A DNA stretch of 64,000 nucleotides, from NCBI RefSeq assembly GCF_001894785.1, contig NZ_BCWW01000001.1:744001-808000 (forward strand), read 5' to 3'. This document shows positions 46,256-55,221 of the stretch, piece after piece; position 1 is the first letter of the stretch; each line of letters starts with the position of its first letter. The notes beneath the pieces were generated by a model, which saw nothing but the letters and a program-made list of their open reading frames with translations, did not search any database and had not been told where the DNA came from. The position numbers and the translations under genes are program-made. The stretch is from Rhodococcoides fascians NBRC 12155 = LMG 3623. Its GTDB lineage: Bacteria > Actinomycetota > Actinomycetes > Mycobacteriales > Mycobacteriaceae.

Positions 46256-48625
46256 CTAGCGAGGAGCGGTGAGCCCGGGGATCGCCGGTATCTGGATACC
46301 CGGCGGCAGGTCCGGTATCTGGATACCCGGCGGCAGGGCAGGGGCCGGAGCCGGTGCCGGGCGAACCGATCCGTCACTGACGTAGATCGTGATGTTCGAT
46401 CCGGGAACCGCACTGCCCGACGGTGACGTCGACACCACGGTTCCGCGCGCAGCCTGATCGGCCGTCGTCACCGCTGTCACCTGGAAGCCCGCACCCTGCA
46501 GCGTGGACGTCGCGGACGACTGGCTCTGGCCGGTGACGTCGGGTACCTGTCCGTTGGCCGAACCGCGGACGTACTTCTGATCGACCGGTGGAAGTTGGAC
46601 GGGCCCGTAGTTGGTGGCGATCGGGCTCATCGCGTCGAACCAGGTTCTCGCGGGTTCGTTACCGCCGTACAGGTTTCCCGAACCGCAGGGCCGAAGCGGG
46701 AACGAGCAGATCTCGCTGGGCGTCGGTGAGTCGCCGTAGGTGTACACGGCGGCGGCGTAATTGTTGGTGAACCCGAGGAAGCCCGAGGATCGGTTCGACT
46801 CGGTGGTACCGGTCTTGCCGGACATCGGCAGGTTCCAGCCGGCCGAGGCAGCGGCGGACGCGGACGTGCCACCTGCCTGGTCGTCCTTGCTCATAGCGTT
46901 GGCGAGGGTGTTCGCCAGACCGGGTTCGACGACCTGCTCGCAGGCCTGGTGAGCGACGGGGACGGGCTTGCCGTCGCGGTCGAAGATCGAGTCGATCGGG
47001 GTCGGCGGGCACCATTTGCCACCGGAAGCCAAGGTCGCGGCCACGTTGGACAGCTCCAGCGGGTTCACCCAGGTGGGTCCGAGGGTGAACGAGCCGAGGT
47101 TCTGACTCTTCTGGAAATCGGCCATCGACTGCTCGGCACCCGAGGAACCCGGGTCCGTGTACGAGCGCAGGCCGAGACGGACGGCCATGTCGACCGTCGG
47201 CGTGACGCCGACGGACTCGATCAGCTTGACGAAGGCCGTGTTGGGGGACTGAGCCAGCGCGTCGGTTATGGACAGCGCGGGTGGGTAGTTGCCCGCGTTT
47301 TCCACGCAGTAGGTGGAGGCCGGGCAGTTACGAGCACCACCGTCGCCGACGCCCTTGACCTCCACGCGCTTGGGGACCTGCAGCGTTGCGCTGGTGCCCA
47401 GTCCGCGTTCCATGGCGGCGGCCGTGGTGAAGATCTTGAAAATGGAGCCGGCTCCGTTACCCACGAGGGAGTGCGGTTGCGGCTGCACGGTCTCGTCGGC
47501 GTCGGCGTTGAGGCCGTAGGTGCGGCTGCTGCCCATCGCCAGGACGCGGTGCTGGTCCTGGCCCGGGGCGACGACGTTCATCACCGTCGCCACGCCGTCG
47601 AGCGAGGGGCTGGTGTTGCTGACCAGGGCGGACTTGGTGGAGTTCTGGACCGCGGGGTCGAGCGTCGTGCGGATGAGATACCCGCCCTTGTCGATCTGCT
47701 CCTGGCTGATTCCGGCCTGAGCGAGGTACTGCAACGCGTAGTCGCAGAAGAATCCTCGGTCTCCTGCCGCGATACAGCCGCGGGGCAGGGTCTGGGGGAC
47801 CGGTAGCACGCCGAGGGGCTCGGCCTTGAGTGCGGTGAGCTCGGCCGCACGCTCGGGGAGGTTCTGGATCATCGTGTCGAGCACGGTGTTCCTGCGCTCG
47901 ATCACACCCTCTTCGTTGGTGTACGGGTTGAGGGCGGAGCTGGACTGGACCATGCCGGCGAGCATCGCGGCCTGGACGGCGCTGAGCTGGCTGGCATCGA
48001 TGCCGAAGTACGTCTGAGCCGCGTCCTGGATGCCGAACGAGGCATTACCGAACGGCACCAGGTTGAGGTAGCGGGTGAGGATCTCGTCCTTGGTCAGTTC
48101 CTTGTCGAGGGTCAACGCCATCCGGATCTCGCGGATCTTGCGGGCGGGCGTCGTTTCGATGGCGGCGCGTCGCTCGGCGTCGGTCTTCGCCACGACCAGC
48201 AGCTGGTAGTTCTTCACGTACTGCTGGTCGATGGTCGATGCACCCTGCTGGACCTGGCCGCTGGTGGTGTTGGTCAGGAACGCGCGCAGCGTGCCCTGCC
48301 AGTCGACGCCCTGGTGCTCCGCGAAGCGCCGGTCCTCGATGGAGACGATGGCCAGCTTCATCTCGTTGGAGATCTTGTCGCTCGGTACCTCGAAGCGGCG
48401 CTGTTCGTACAGCCACGCGATCGGGTTGCCGTTGACGTCGGTCATCGTCGAAACAGCAGGTACGGCACCCTCGACCAACTCGGCCGAGACGTTGTCGACG
48501 GTATCGGCGGCGCGGTTGGACGCGAACCCGAACCCGCCGGCCAAGGGGAACATCACGCCGGCGAGCAATGCACCGGCGAGTGCTGAACATCCGGCGAGCT
48601 TCGCCACGGTTTTTCCAACTGACAC
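46256..48625 (-). CDS. ponA2: class A penicillin-binding protein with PASTA domain (PonA2-like), leaderless
   Basis: This 789-residue bifunctional peptidoglycan synthase has one N-terminal membrane segment (ALAGALLAGVMFPLAGGFGF) and a GT51 transglycosylase with Glu97 in SIEDRRFAEHQG. Its transpeptidase has Ser394-x2-Lys397 (GSIFK), SPN and SGKTGTTES. One PASTA domain (VPDVTGQSQSSATSTLQGAGF) precedes a Pro-rich tail that repeats PPGIQIP. It builds the cell wall outside the membrane. GTG 48625 is supported by TACGCT (48633-48638, minus strand) 7 bases upstream. Adjacent whiB4 matches the M. tuberculosis Rv3682-Rv3681c arrangement. Confidence 0.94.
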   Translation of the reverse strand: MSVGKTVAKLAGCSALAGALLAGVMFPLAGGFGFASNRAADTVDNVSAELVEGAVPAVSTMTDVNGNPIAWLYEQRRFEVPSDKISNEMKLAIVSIEDRRFAEHQGVDWQGTLRAFLTNTTSGQVQQGASTIDQQYVKNYQLLVVAKTDAERRAAIETTPARKIREIRMALTLDKELTKDEILTRYLNLVPFGNASFGIQDAAQTYFGIDASQLSAVQAAMLAGMVQSSSALNPYTNEEGVIERRNTVLDTMIQNLPERAAELTALKAEPLGVLPVPQTLPRGCIAAGDRGFFCDYALQYLAQAGISQEQIDKGGYLIRTTLDPAVQNSTKSALVSNTSPSLDGVATVMNVVAPGQDQHRVLAMGSSRTYGLNADADETVQPQPHSLVGNGAGSIFKIFTTAAAMERGLGTSATLQVPKRVEVKGVGDGGARNCPASTYCVENAGNYPPALSITDALAQSPNTAFVKLIESVGVTPTVDMAVRLGLRSYTDPGSSGAEQSMADFQKSQNLGSFTLGPTWVNPLELSNVAATLASGGKWCPPTPIDSIFDRDGKPVPVAHQACEQVVEPGLANTLANAMSKDDQAGGTSASAAASAGWNLPMSGKTGTTESNRSSGFLGFTNNYAAAVYTYGDSPTPSEICSFPLRPCGSGNLYGGNEPARTWFDAMSPIATNYGPVQLPPVDQKYVRGSANGQVPDVTGQSQSSATSTLQGAGFQVTAVTTADQAARGTVVSTSPSGSAVPGSNITIYVSDGSVRPAPAPAPALPPGIQIPDLPPGIQIPAIPGLTAPR
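46285..46337. repeat. 27-bp tandem repeat in the PBP tail
   Basis: Two 26-base identical units at 46285-46310 and 46312-46337 (period 27) encode the repeated PPGIQIP(D/A)(L/I) motif at the C-terminus of the penicillin-binding protein. Confidence 0.85.
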
Positions 48626-48632
48626 AGAGCAC

Positions 48633-48638
48633 AGCGTA
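48633..48638 (-). promoter_or_regulatory. -10 element, ponA2
   Basis: TACGCT ends 7 bases before GTG 48625. Confidence 0.65.
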
Positions 48639-48769
48639 CGTGTGCCTCGTTCGGATCGGCAGTGCCCCGCATGCGTTGTGCGCTGCGCCCCTGCTCGGGA
48701 CGCCCGTACCAGAAATGTGACCTCACCGTCTTGCATTCGGGGCCGGGTTTACCTAAATTATGAGCACAG

Positions 48770-48785
48770 TGTGATTCGCATAACA
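48770..48785. promoter_or_regulatory. CRP/GlxR-like site, one mismatch
   Basis: TGTGATTCGCATAACA differs from TGTGA-N6-TCACA only at the second base of the right half. Outer pairing AGTGT/ACACT (48768-48787) strengthens the dyad. It lies just upstream of the whiB4 -35-like TTGATA and between whiB4 and ponA2. Confidence 0.5.
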
Positions 48786-48786
48786 C

Positions 48787-48817
48787 TTGATAATGAATGT
48801 GGGGCAGCTCCTAGAAT
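48787..48817 (+). promoter_or_regulatory. candidate whiB4 promoter
   Basis: TTGATA (48787-48792) and TAGAAT (48812-48817) are separated by 19 bases, slightly long. Unlike most genes here, whiB4 then has a leader of about 75 bases and a Shine-Dalgarno sequence (AAGGGG). Confidence 0.5.
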
Positions 48818-48900
48818 TTGTGCTTCGACACCGAGGTACAAACTGCTCGGAGCCTCCAGGACGCCCAGTGAGGGCGACCGAGACGTAAAGGGGATCCGCC

Positions 48901-49224
48901 ATGCACACGACAACCGCGCCGACGCGACTCGATGTAGAGGAAGCAGAAGCACGTATCGCTTGGGTGTCACACGCTCGGTGCAAGGGCACGGATCCGGACC
49001 AGCTGTTCGTCCGGGGTGCAGCGCAGCGCAAGGCCGCGACCATTTGCCGGCACTGCCCGGTTCTGATGCAGTGCGGTGCGGATGCCCTCGACAATCGCGT
49101 CGAGTTCGGTGTGTGGGGTGGCATGACCGAGCGTCAGCGCAGGGCACTGCTCAAGCAGCACCCCGAGGTCGACTCGTGGTCCGAATTCTTCGAGACCCAG
49201 CGTCAGCAGCAGGCGGCGATCTGA
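48901..49224 (+). CDS. whiB4: WhiB-family iron-sulfur regulator WhiB4
   Basis: This 107-residue WhiB protein has four cluster cysteines (Cys27, 49, 52, 58), the GVWGGMTERQRR turn and a C-terminal DNA-binding tail. RIAWVSHARCKGTDPDQLFVRGAAQRKAA is the WhiB4 subgroup signature as I recall it from M. tuberculosis Rv3681c, where the protein loses its 4Fe-4S cluster to oxygen and controls redox genes and compacts DNA. The ATG has AAGGGG 6 bases upstream. It is divergent from ponA2, as in M. tuberculosis. Confidence 0.93.
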   Translation: MHTTTAPTRLDVEEAEARIAWVSHARCKGTDPDQLFVRGAAQRKAATICRHCPVLMQCGADALDNRVEFGVWGGMTERQRRALLKQHPEVDSWSEFFETQRQQQAAI

Positions 49225-49244
49225 CCGCCTGCCGAAACGGCCGA

Positions 49245-50375
49245 TCAGCCTCTGCGGGTCAGCTGGTCGGCCACCGCGCGTAGTGCGGCGAGGTCGGAGA
49301 CCTCGAACGGCAGGGACGGAACACCGACGATGGGCACGCGGGGGTGCGCGCCGGTGAAGCGTTTGAGCAACCGCACCTCGCGCGCCGCCGTCACCGCGCG
49401 TTGAGCGTGGATACGCAGCACCGCAGCAGTCAGTTCGGCACCGGGGTCGTCGATTCTGTCCAGGAGATCGGCGGCAGTGGCCGCGTGATCGGCCTGCACC
49501 GACGACAACGTCGGATGCGTCCGATTTACCACCAGTCCGGCCAGCGGCATGTTCTCGGCGGAGAGTCGCTCGACGAAGAACGCGGCCTCGCGCAATGCGT
49601 CGGGCTCGGCGGCAGCGACGACGAGGAAACTGGTGCCGTCCTCGCGGAGCAATTGGTATGTGCGCGTAGCGCGTTCGCGGAACCCGCCGAACATCGAATC
49701 CAGCGATTGCACGAAAGCCGAAGCGTCGGACAGCATTTGGCTGCCGATGACGGTCGAGACGCCGCGCATCGCCAGGCTCATCGCGCTGGTGACGACGCGG
49801 GTGATTCCTCGTCCGGGAGCGGTCAACAGCCGGATGAAACGACCGTCGAGAAACGACCCGAGCCGTTGCGGAGCGTCGAGGAAATCCAACGCGTTGCGCG
49901 ACGGCGGAGTGTCCACCACGATCAGATCCCACGACGCGTCGAGGGACAGCTGCCCCAGCTTCTCCATCGCCATGTACTCCTGCGTGCCCGAAAAGGACGA
50001 CGCCACAGTCTGATAGAACGGGTTGGCCAGAACCTGCGCCGCCTTTTCCGGCGTCGAATGTTCGATGACCATCTCGTCGAACGTGCGCCGCATGTTCAGC
50101 ATCATCGCGTGCAGTTCGCCCTTGGCGTCGGCACCCAATTTCACCGGCTGCGGGCTGTTGTCGAGGTCGCCGAGCCCGAGGGCCTGGGCCAGCCGGCGAG
50201 CCGGATCGATGGTCAGCACGACGACACGCCTGCCCTGTTCGGCGGCACGCAGAGCCATCGCCGCTGCGGTGGTGGTCTTCCCGACACCGCCTGCGCCGCA
50301 GACCACGACGATTCGTGACGCGGGGTCGGTGAGGATGCGGTCGACGTCGAGTTCGGTTGCTGCTGGTCGAGTCAT
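49245..50375 (-). CDS. ArsA/Get3-like ATPase (second of pair)
   Basis: This 376-residue anion-transporter-type ATPase has the deviant P-loop [16 protein letters not shown], switch II-like [16 protein letters not shown] and VVNRTHPTL. The family includes ArsA and eukaryotic Get3, but no arsenical or tail-anchor partner is seen. ATG 50375 overlaps the stop of the first ATPase by 4 bases. The pair corresponds to M. tuberculosis Rv3680/Rv3679, which are reported to act together on hydroxyquinoline and glycerol stress. The long open frame continuing upstream lies inside the first ATPase. Confidence 0.9.
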   Translation of the reverse strand: MTRPAATELDVDRILTDPASRIVVVCGAGGVGKTTTAAAMALRAAEQGRRVVVLTIDPARRLAQALGLGDLDNSPQPVKLGADAKGELHAMMLNMRRTFDEMVIEHSTPEKAAQVLANPFYQTVASSFSGTQEYMAMEKLGQLSLDASWDLIVVDTPPSRNALDFLDAPQRLGSFLDGRFIRLLTAPGRGITRVVTSAMSLAMRGVSTVIGSQMLSDASAFVQSLDSMFGGFRERATRTYQLLREDGTSFLVVAAAEPDALREAAFFVERLSAENMPLAGLVVNRTHPTLSSVQADHAATAADLLDRIDDPGAELTAAVLRIHAQRAVTAAREVRLLKRFTGAHPRVPIVGVPSLPFEVSDLAALRAVADQLTRRG

Positions 50376-51379
50376 CGGACACCCTGTTCTGCGAGCGTGG
50401 CGGCGAGCTCGTACAAGCCGCCGAGGTCGACGCCGTCGGCCAACATCGGCAGCGTCATGCGTGCGACGTCGAGTTCGTCGAGTTGTGTTGCGCTCTCCAC
50501 CTGAGCGGACAGCGTCGACGCGTGCTCGATCGATTCGGTCAGGAGACCGGCGAAGTCGGCCTCGGACAACGTGATTCCGGTCTTGGCCAGACCCTCCTGA
50601 ATTGCGACGGCATCGATCTCGCCCTCGGCGATGGGTTCGAGGGAGTCGGCAGGCAGGTACGTCGGCTCGGTGCGGTTGACGATCACCGTGCCCAGGCGGA
50701 GGTCGGCTGCTTCGAGCTCGCGTACCGCATCTGCCGTCTCCTGCACCGGCAATGCTTCGAGCAGGGTGACCAGGTGCACGACGGTGTCCGACGAATGCAG
50801 CAACCGCACCACGCCCTCGCTCTGCGAGCGGACCGGGCCGCCCTTGGCCAGGTCGGCCATGGCCTTGGTGACGTCGAGGAAGTTTCCGATGCGGCCGGTG
50901 GGCGGCGAGTCGACGACCACCTCGTCGTACGCGCGGTTGCCCTTCTTGTCGGTGCGCACCACGCACTCCTTGACCTTTCCGGTCAGCAGTACGTCACGCA
51001 GGCCGGGCGCGATGGTCGTCGCGAACTCGATGGCACCGATCTTGCGCATCGCGCGGCCGGCGAAACCGAGGTTGTAGAACATGTCGAGATACTCGAGGAA
51101 CGCGGTCTCGATGTCGATCGCCAGCGCGTAGACCTCGCCGCCGCCGTCCGCCGAGGCGACGCGGGTCTCCACCGGCGGGAGCTGCGGCACGTCGAACAGC
51201 TGCGCGATGCCCTGCCTGCCCTCGACCTCCACCAACAACACTCGCCGGCCACCCGCGGCCAGCGCCAACGCCAGCGCGGCAGCGACCGTCGACTTACCGG
51301 TACCGCCCTTGCCGGACACGAAATGCAGCCGCGCGGCATCCGCCTTCGCCGGCCATCCCTCTTGCTTCGATGTACCCAC
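50372..51379 (-). CDS. ArsA/Get3-like ATPase (first of pair), leaderless
   Basis: This 335-residue ATPase has the signature P-loop [18 protein letters not shown] and [18 protein letters not shown]. The signature lysine of the deviant Walker A (GKGG) is present here, while the partner has GAGG, so the two may form a heterodimer with one complete signature. GTG 51379 is supported by TATGGT (51386-51391, minus strand) 6 bases upstream. It is divergent from a small conserved gene with 105 bases between starts. Confidence 0.9.
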   Translation of the reverse strand: MGTSKQEGWPAKADAARLHFVSGKGGTGKSTVAAALALALAAGGRRVLLVEVEGRQGIAQLFDVPQLPPVETRVASADGGGEVYALAIDIETAFLEYLDMFYNLGFAGRAMRKIGAIEFATTIAPGLRDVLLTGKVKECVVRTDKKGNRAYDEVVVDSPPTGRIGNFLDVTKAMADLAKGGPVRSQSEGVVRLLHSSDTVVHLVTLLEALPVQETADAVRELEAADLRLGTVIVNRTEPTYLPADSLEPIAEGEIDAVAIQEGLAKTGITLSEADFAGLLTESIEHASTLSAQVESATQLDELDVARMTLPMLADGVDLGGLYELAATLAEQGVR

Positions 51380-51385
51380 GCCTCG

Positions 51386-51391
51386 ACCATA
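51386..51391 (-). promoter_or_regulatory. -10 element, ArsA-like pair
   Basis: TATGGT ends 6 bases before GTG 51379. Confidence 0.65.
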
Positions 51392-51471
51392 TAGAGACGC
51401 GATGCCGGTCGTCCGACAGAACCGAGAATCACCCGATCGCAGTGACGCACCCCTCGTACTCCGGTGGGCGA

Positions 51472-51477
51472 TAGGCT
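51472..51477 (+). promoter_or_regulatory. -10 element, DUF4177-like gene and RidA
   Basis: TAGGCT ends 7 bases before ATG 51485. Confidence 0.65.
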
Positions 51478-51484
51478 TCGAGTC

Positions 51485-51652
51485 ATGAGCGAAAAGATCA
51501 TCTGGGAGTACTTCACCGCACCGGTGCTGATTCACGCCACCAAGCAGATTCTCGACAACTACGGCTCCGAGGGCTGGGAGCTCGTGACGATCATGGCGGG
51601 ACCGAACGGCGGCGACACACTGGTCGCGTACTTCAAGCGTCCGAAGGGCTGA
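51485..51652 (+). CDS. DUF4177-like small conserved protein, leaderless
   Basis: This 55-residue protein (MSEKIIWEYFTAPV... LDNYGSEGWELVTIM... AYFKRPKG) has the GWELV core seen in DUF4177-type proteins. It matches the position of M. tuberculosis Rv3678A. TAGGCT (51472-51477) ends 7 bases before ATG 51485, which decides the start over an upstream frame extension. The RidA gene begins 4 bases after its stop. Function unknown. Confidence 0.85.
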   Translation: MSEKIIWEYFTAPVLIHATKQILDNYGSEGWELVTIMAGPNGGDTLVAYFKRPKG

Positions 51653-51656
51653 CGCC

Positions 51657-52115
51657 GTGGCGAACTGGAGCGAACGCCTCTCCGAGCTGGGCATCGAGCT
51701 GCCCGACGTCGTTCCGCCGCTGGCCGCGTACGTCCCCGCCGTACAGGTGGGTTCGCTCGTCTACACCTCCGGTCAACTGCCGATCGTGGACGGAAACCTG
51801 ACGTCCGTGGGCAAGGTGGGTGCCGACGTGTCGGCCGAGGACGCCACGGCAGCTGCGCGGATCTGTGCGTTGAACGCGCTGGCCGCGGTGCATGCGCTGG
51901 TCGGTATCGATTCGGTCGCACGCGTGATCAAGGCCGTCGGCTTCGTCGCTTCCGCGGAGGGCTTCACCGGTCAGCCCGGTGTCGTCAACGGAGCCTCGAA
52001 CGTCATCGGCGAGATTTTCGGTGACGCAGGCAAGCACGCCCGCTCGGCCGTGGGTGTCGCCGAACTTCCGCTCGGTGCGTCGGTGGAAGTGGAGCTCATC
52101 GTCGAACTGCAGTAG
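51657..52115 (+). CDS. RidA-family (YjgF/Rid) protein
   Basis: This 152-residue Rid-family protein has AAYVPAVQVGSLVYTSGQLPIVDG and a C-terminal VEVELIVELQ. True RidA deaminates reactive imines using a conserved Arg near residue 105; here that region reads IKAVGFVASAEGF with no obvious Arg, so it may be a Rid subfamily without deaminase activity. The start is GTG, 4 bases after the DUF4177-like gene. Its last 20 bases overlap the convergent acyltransferase gene. It corresponds to Rv3678c. Confidence 0.87.
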   Translation: MANWSERLSELGIELPDVVPPLAAYVPAVQVGSLVYTSGQLPIVDGNLTSVGKVGADVSAEDATAAARICALNALAAVHALVGIDSVARVIKAVGFVASAEGFTGQPGVVNGASNVIGEIFGDAGKHARSAVGVAELPLGASVEVELIVELQ

Positions 52116-53484
52116 TCGACGTCCCATGAAGTGCACCGCAGGTCTCGTCGACTGCGGAACGCAGCAGGTCGGCATACACGGCGTGATCGGGGACCGTCGT
52201 CGGGCAGGCCGTCACACAGACGGTGACGACGTCCCCGTATCCGTACACGGCGTGGGTGATGCTGCAGCCCGGGCTCAGCGATGCGACCCCCGCGCACAGG
52301 GTTGCCCGGCTCGACCCCAACTCGAGGTCCAGACCGGTTCGATTGACGCTCGTCACCACGGTATGGCTGGTGACACGCTCGGGCGTACCGCTGCGAGGCG
52401 CGACGAGCCGAGCGCGGCGACCGAAGCCGAGCAGTAGAGCGGCGGGGTAGAGCTCGGCCGACCGGGTGGCGTCGATGTGGCGGCGATCGTTCACGCGTTC
52501 ACGCTGCAGGTTGAGCGCGTGCGCCACTGCCGATGCTCGGTCGGGCACGTCGGTGAGCTCGGGATGCAGATCGACGGCAGCCGGGACGGTTCGGTTGACG
52601 GCAGGCCAGGCCGCCGACGTCTCGATCGCGGTGGGCACTGTGGCGCGGATGCGGGTGCCGACCCTCTCTCCGTGCGCCGCGAGATACGTCGACAACGCCG
52701 CTCCGACGGCGGTGAGTGCGGTAGCCGTGACGGTGGCCGGCCCGCCCGTCCACTGCGACTTCGGGAACTGCAGGACGTGCACCGCTCTCGTTTCGTCGGG
52801 ATGGGCGTTGACGCGCGTGGGTTCGACCGGTGCGGGGGCAACCAGCTCCCCGGTCCGCACTGCGTCGAGATACGTCTGCTGTGCCCGCCCCATCCGCCGC
52901 TGCGACCGCGCCCAGCGGTAGGGCAGGAGCGCCGTCGCAACGACCGCATCTCGCACGCGACGTGGACGAGAGACGGCAGGGTCGTCGGGGAACGTGACGT
53001 TGTCGGTCGGCTCGTCCGGTCCGAAGAGAGCTCGAACGATGCGGGTACCGACCGACCCGTCGGACAATGCGTGGCTGACCTGAACGATCACGACGGTGGC
53101 CGCACCGCGGATACCGTCGACGCCCGACAGGCCCCGGCCGACGTGCACGGTCCATGCCCGCGTCGTCGCATCGACCGGAACGCACGCGCGTTCGGCCAGA
53201 AACGAATTCAGTGTGTGACGACCGTCGGAGAGATCGTGGTCGACCACGTGGTCACGAGGCGGCGTCGGGTCCCTGATCCATCGGGGGTACTCCAACAGAC
53301 CCACCGCATCGCCGATGCGAATCTGCAGTCTCGGAACGAATCGAGCGCGTCTCTCGACGTGGGCCACGACGTCGTCGAACGTCGGTGGCTCGTGGTCCCC
53401 CGAGTCGAAGACGAACGTCGTGTACTGGTCCATCGAGCGATGCGGGGCCGAGGTGTAGTGGAACATCGCATCTTTGACGTCCAT
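52096..53484 (-). CDS. wax ester synthase/DGAT-like acyltransferase
   Basis: This 462-residue protein has the WS/DGAT layout: an N-terminal MDVKDAMFHYTS (compare the family start MxxxDAxFL), an acyltransferase active-site region VSHALSDGSVGTRIV, and a C-terminal SVNRTGLDLELGSS. The catalytic HHxxxDG motif is SHALSDG, so the first His is Ser but the second catalytic His and the Asp-Gly are kept. It may acylate an alcohol or diacylglycerol using acyl-CoA. ATG 53484 fits the family start. It is not part of the M. tuberculosis gene order here. Confidence 0.78.
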   Translation of the reverse strand: MDVKDAMFHYTSAPHRSMDQYTTFVFDSGDHEPPTFDDVVAHVERRARFVPRLQIRIGDAVGLLEYPRWIRDPTPPRDHVVDHDLSDGRHTLNSFLAERACVPVDATTRAWTVHVGRGLSGVDGIRGAATVVIVQVSHALSDGSVGTRIVRALFGPDEPTDNVTFPDDPAVSRPRRVRDAVVATALLPYRWARSQRRMGRAQQTYLDAVRTGELVAPAPVEPTRVNAHPDETRAVHVLQFPKSQWTGGPATVTATALTAVGAALSTYLAAHGERVGTRIRATVPTAIETSAAWPAVNRTVPAAVDLHPELTDVPDRASAVAHALNLQRERVNDRRHIDATRSAELYPAALLLGFGRRARLVAPRSGTPERVTSHTVVTSVNRTGLDLELGSSRATLCAGVASLSPGCSITHAVYGYGDVVTVCVTACPTTVPDHAVYADLLRSAVDETCGALHGTSTTAVRR

Positions 53485-53497
53485 GGTGGTCACACGA

Positions 53498-54358
53498 TCA
53501 GGGTGCCCACTCCCGCGCCCGATCAATCACCCTCTGCAAGTGCAGTCCTCGGTGCACCGAGCATTCGTGGTCGACACCCGATTCCACCGATTCGAGGAAC
53601 TCGTCCAGCAGTACGGCGTAGCAGTCGGTCGACGACGTGGATCGGTCGGTGAAGGTGTCGACCCCGGCGGGTCCGGACAGCTCGATCCGCATGAGCGACG
53701 GCATGACCGGTGTCCGCAGCGACAATTGGACGGTGCTACGCGCGCCGCCCTCGTGTTCGAGCAGAACGGTCCAACTGTCCGACGCCACGTCGCGGTGCGA
53801 GTAGGCAACGCGCGCAATGGTTCCCAGTGCCGCGTCGAGGAGATCGAAGACGTGTGGCCCGATGTCGAGGATCGCCCCGTCGTCGTGTCGCCACTGCGAT
53901 TCCGAGTACGCCCCGCCGAGAGTGGCGCCGGAGAACCAGGTTCCGGAGCCGGCTGCCCAGGGGCGGCCCGCTGTCGAGGCGAGGAATTGCCTTGTCTCCG
54001 GGGCGAATCGGAGTGTCAGAGTCACCATCGAACGAACTCCGGCGGTGGTGACGGCCTCGGCCAGTTCCTCGGCCTCTGCCACGGTGGCGGCAATGGGCTT
54101 GTCCAGCAACACATGCTTGCCTGCTCGCGCGGCGCGGAGGGCGAACCCGGCTTGCACAGCCGGTGGAACCGCGAACGCCACCGCGTCGACGGCATCGAGC
54201 AGGGCGTCGAAGGACTCGCAGACCGGTGCACCCAACTCGGCCGCGGCGTCCGGTCTGCGTGCCCACACTCCGGTGAAGTCCACTCCCGGATGAGCGAGCA
54301 GCGAGGGGGCCTGAGTCTTGCGAGCCCAGGGGCCGGCACCGACGAGTCCGATCTTCAT
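53498..54358 (-). CDS. Gfo/Idh/MocA-family oxidoreductase
   Basis: A 286-residue protein with a Rossmann motif GLVGAGPWA, the typical GKHVLLDKPIAATVAEAEEL with the catalytic Lys of the EKP/DKP motif, and a C-terminal domain with HDDGAILDIGPHVFDLLDAA containing the usual G-x-x-D-x-G-x-H. It should oxidise or reduce a sugar, inositol or dicarboxylate with NAD(P). TAACGT (54367-54372) lies 8 bases before the ATG, near leaderless spacing. It precedes the acyltransferase by 13 bases; both seem inserted between the RidA and MBL genes. Confidence 0.88.
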   Translation of the reverse strand: MKIGLVGAGPWARKTQAPSLLAHPGVDFTGVWARRPDAAAELGAPVCESFDALLDAVDAVAFAVPPAVQAGFALRAARAGKHVLLDKPIAATVAEAEELAEAVTTAGVRSMVTLTLRFAPETRQFLASTAGRPWAAGSGTWFSGATLGGAYSESQWRHDDGAILDIGPHVFDLLDAALGTIARVAYSHRDVASDSWTVLLEHEGGARSTVQLSLRTPVMPSLMRIELSGPAGVDTFTDRSTSSTDCYAVLLDEFLESVESGVDHECSVHRGLHLQRVIDRAREWAP

Positions 54359-54417
54359 ATGCGTCGACGTTAGTCGTCGTCACCGGTCCTGTTCCACCTC
54401 GAGAACAGTGGGCGTCC

Positions 54418-54423
54418 TACAGT
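54418..54423 (+). promoter_or_regulatory. -10 element, MBL hydrolase gene
   Basis: TACAGT ends 6 bases before ATG 54430. Confidence 0.65.
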
Positions 54424-54429
54424 GTTTCA

Positions 54430-55221
54430 ATGGCCGACTCGAACTTGACGCATCCCGCCTACGGACTGGTCCGGCACGTGACGCCCACGGCGTCGGTTCT
54501 ACTCGCGGAGAACCCGGGCAAGATGACGCTCGACGGAACGAACACGTGGATTCTGCGGGCACCGGGTTCCGAGGAATGTATCGTCGTCGACCCGGGTCCG
54601 AAGGACAAGGCCCATCTCGACGCCGTCGCCGCGTCGGGCACGGTGGTGCTGACCCTGGTGACCCATCGCCATGCCGATCACACGGCGGGGTTGAAGCGGT
54701 TTCACCGCAAGACAGGGGCACCGGTGCGGGCGGTGGGGGAGAAGTTCCTGCACGGCGGCGGTGAGCGGTTGGCCGACGGCGAGGTCATCGATGCGGCGGG
54801 TCTACGGATCCGGGTGCTCCACACACCCGGCCACACGGCGGATTCGGTGAGCTTCGTGCTCGACGACGCGGTCCTGACGGGAGATACGATCCTCGGCCGC
54901 GGCACCACGGTGCTCGACCCGAAGGACGGCTCGCTCGCGGACTATCTGAATTCGCTCGATCGACTCGAGGCCGCCGGTGCGGGCAAGACGGTGTTGCCGG
55001 GGCACGGGGCCGATGTTCCGGATACCGCCGAGGTGGCGCGACTGTATCGCGCTCACCGTCGGCAGCGGCTGGATCAGGTGCGGGCGGCGTTGGCCGAGAT
55101 CGGAGACGACGCCAAACCGATGCAGGTGGTGCGCCACGTCTACTCGGACGTGGACAAGAAGTTGTGGCCGGCTGCGCGGATGTCGGTCAAGACGCAGCTG
55201 GCCTACCTCAGGGAGAACTAG
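54430..55221 (+). CDS. MBL-fold metallohydrolase, leaderless
   Basis: This 263-residue metallo-beta-lactamase-fold hydrolase has metal motif THRHADH (78-84), HTPGHTADSVSF, DTILGRGT and LPGHGADV. It is close to the LACTB2/RNase-like hydrolase group, but the substrate is unknown. TACAGT (54418-54423) ends 6 bases before the ATG. Its TAG stop directly abuts the complement of the crp stop with no base between. It corresponds to M. tuberculosis Rv3677c, which sits next to crp in the same way. Confidence 0.9.
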   Translation: MADSNLTHPAYGLVRHVTPTASVLLAENPGKMTLDGTNTWILRAPGSEECIVVDPGPKDKAHLDAVAASGTVVLTLVTHRHADHTAGLKRFHRKTGAPVRAVGEKFLHGGGERLADGEVIDAAGLRIRVLHTPGHTADSVSFVLDDAVLTGDTILGRGTTVLDPKDGSLADYLNSLDRLEAAGAGKTVLPGHGADVPDTAEVARLYRAHRRQRLDQVRAALAEIGDDAKPMQVVRHVYSDVDKKLWPAARMSVKTQLAYLREN

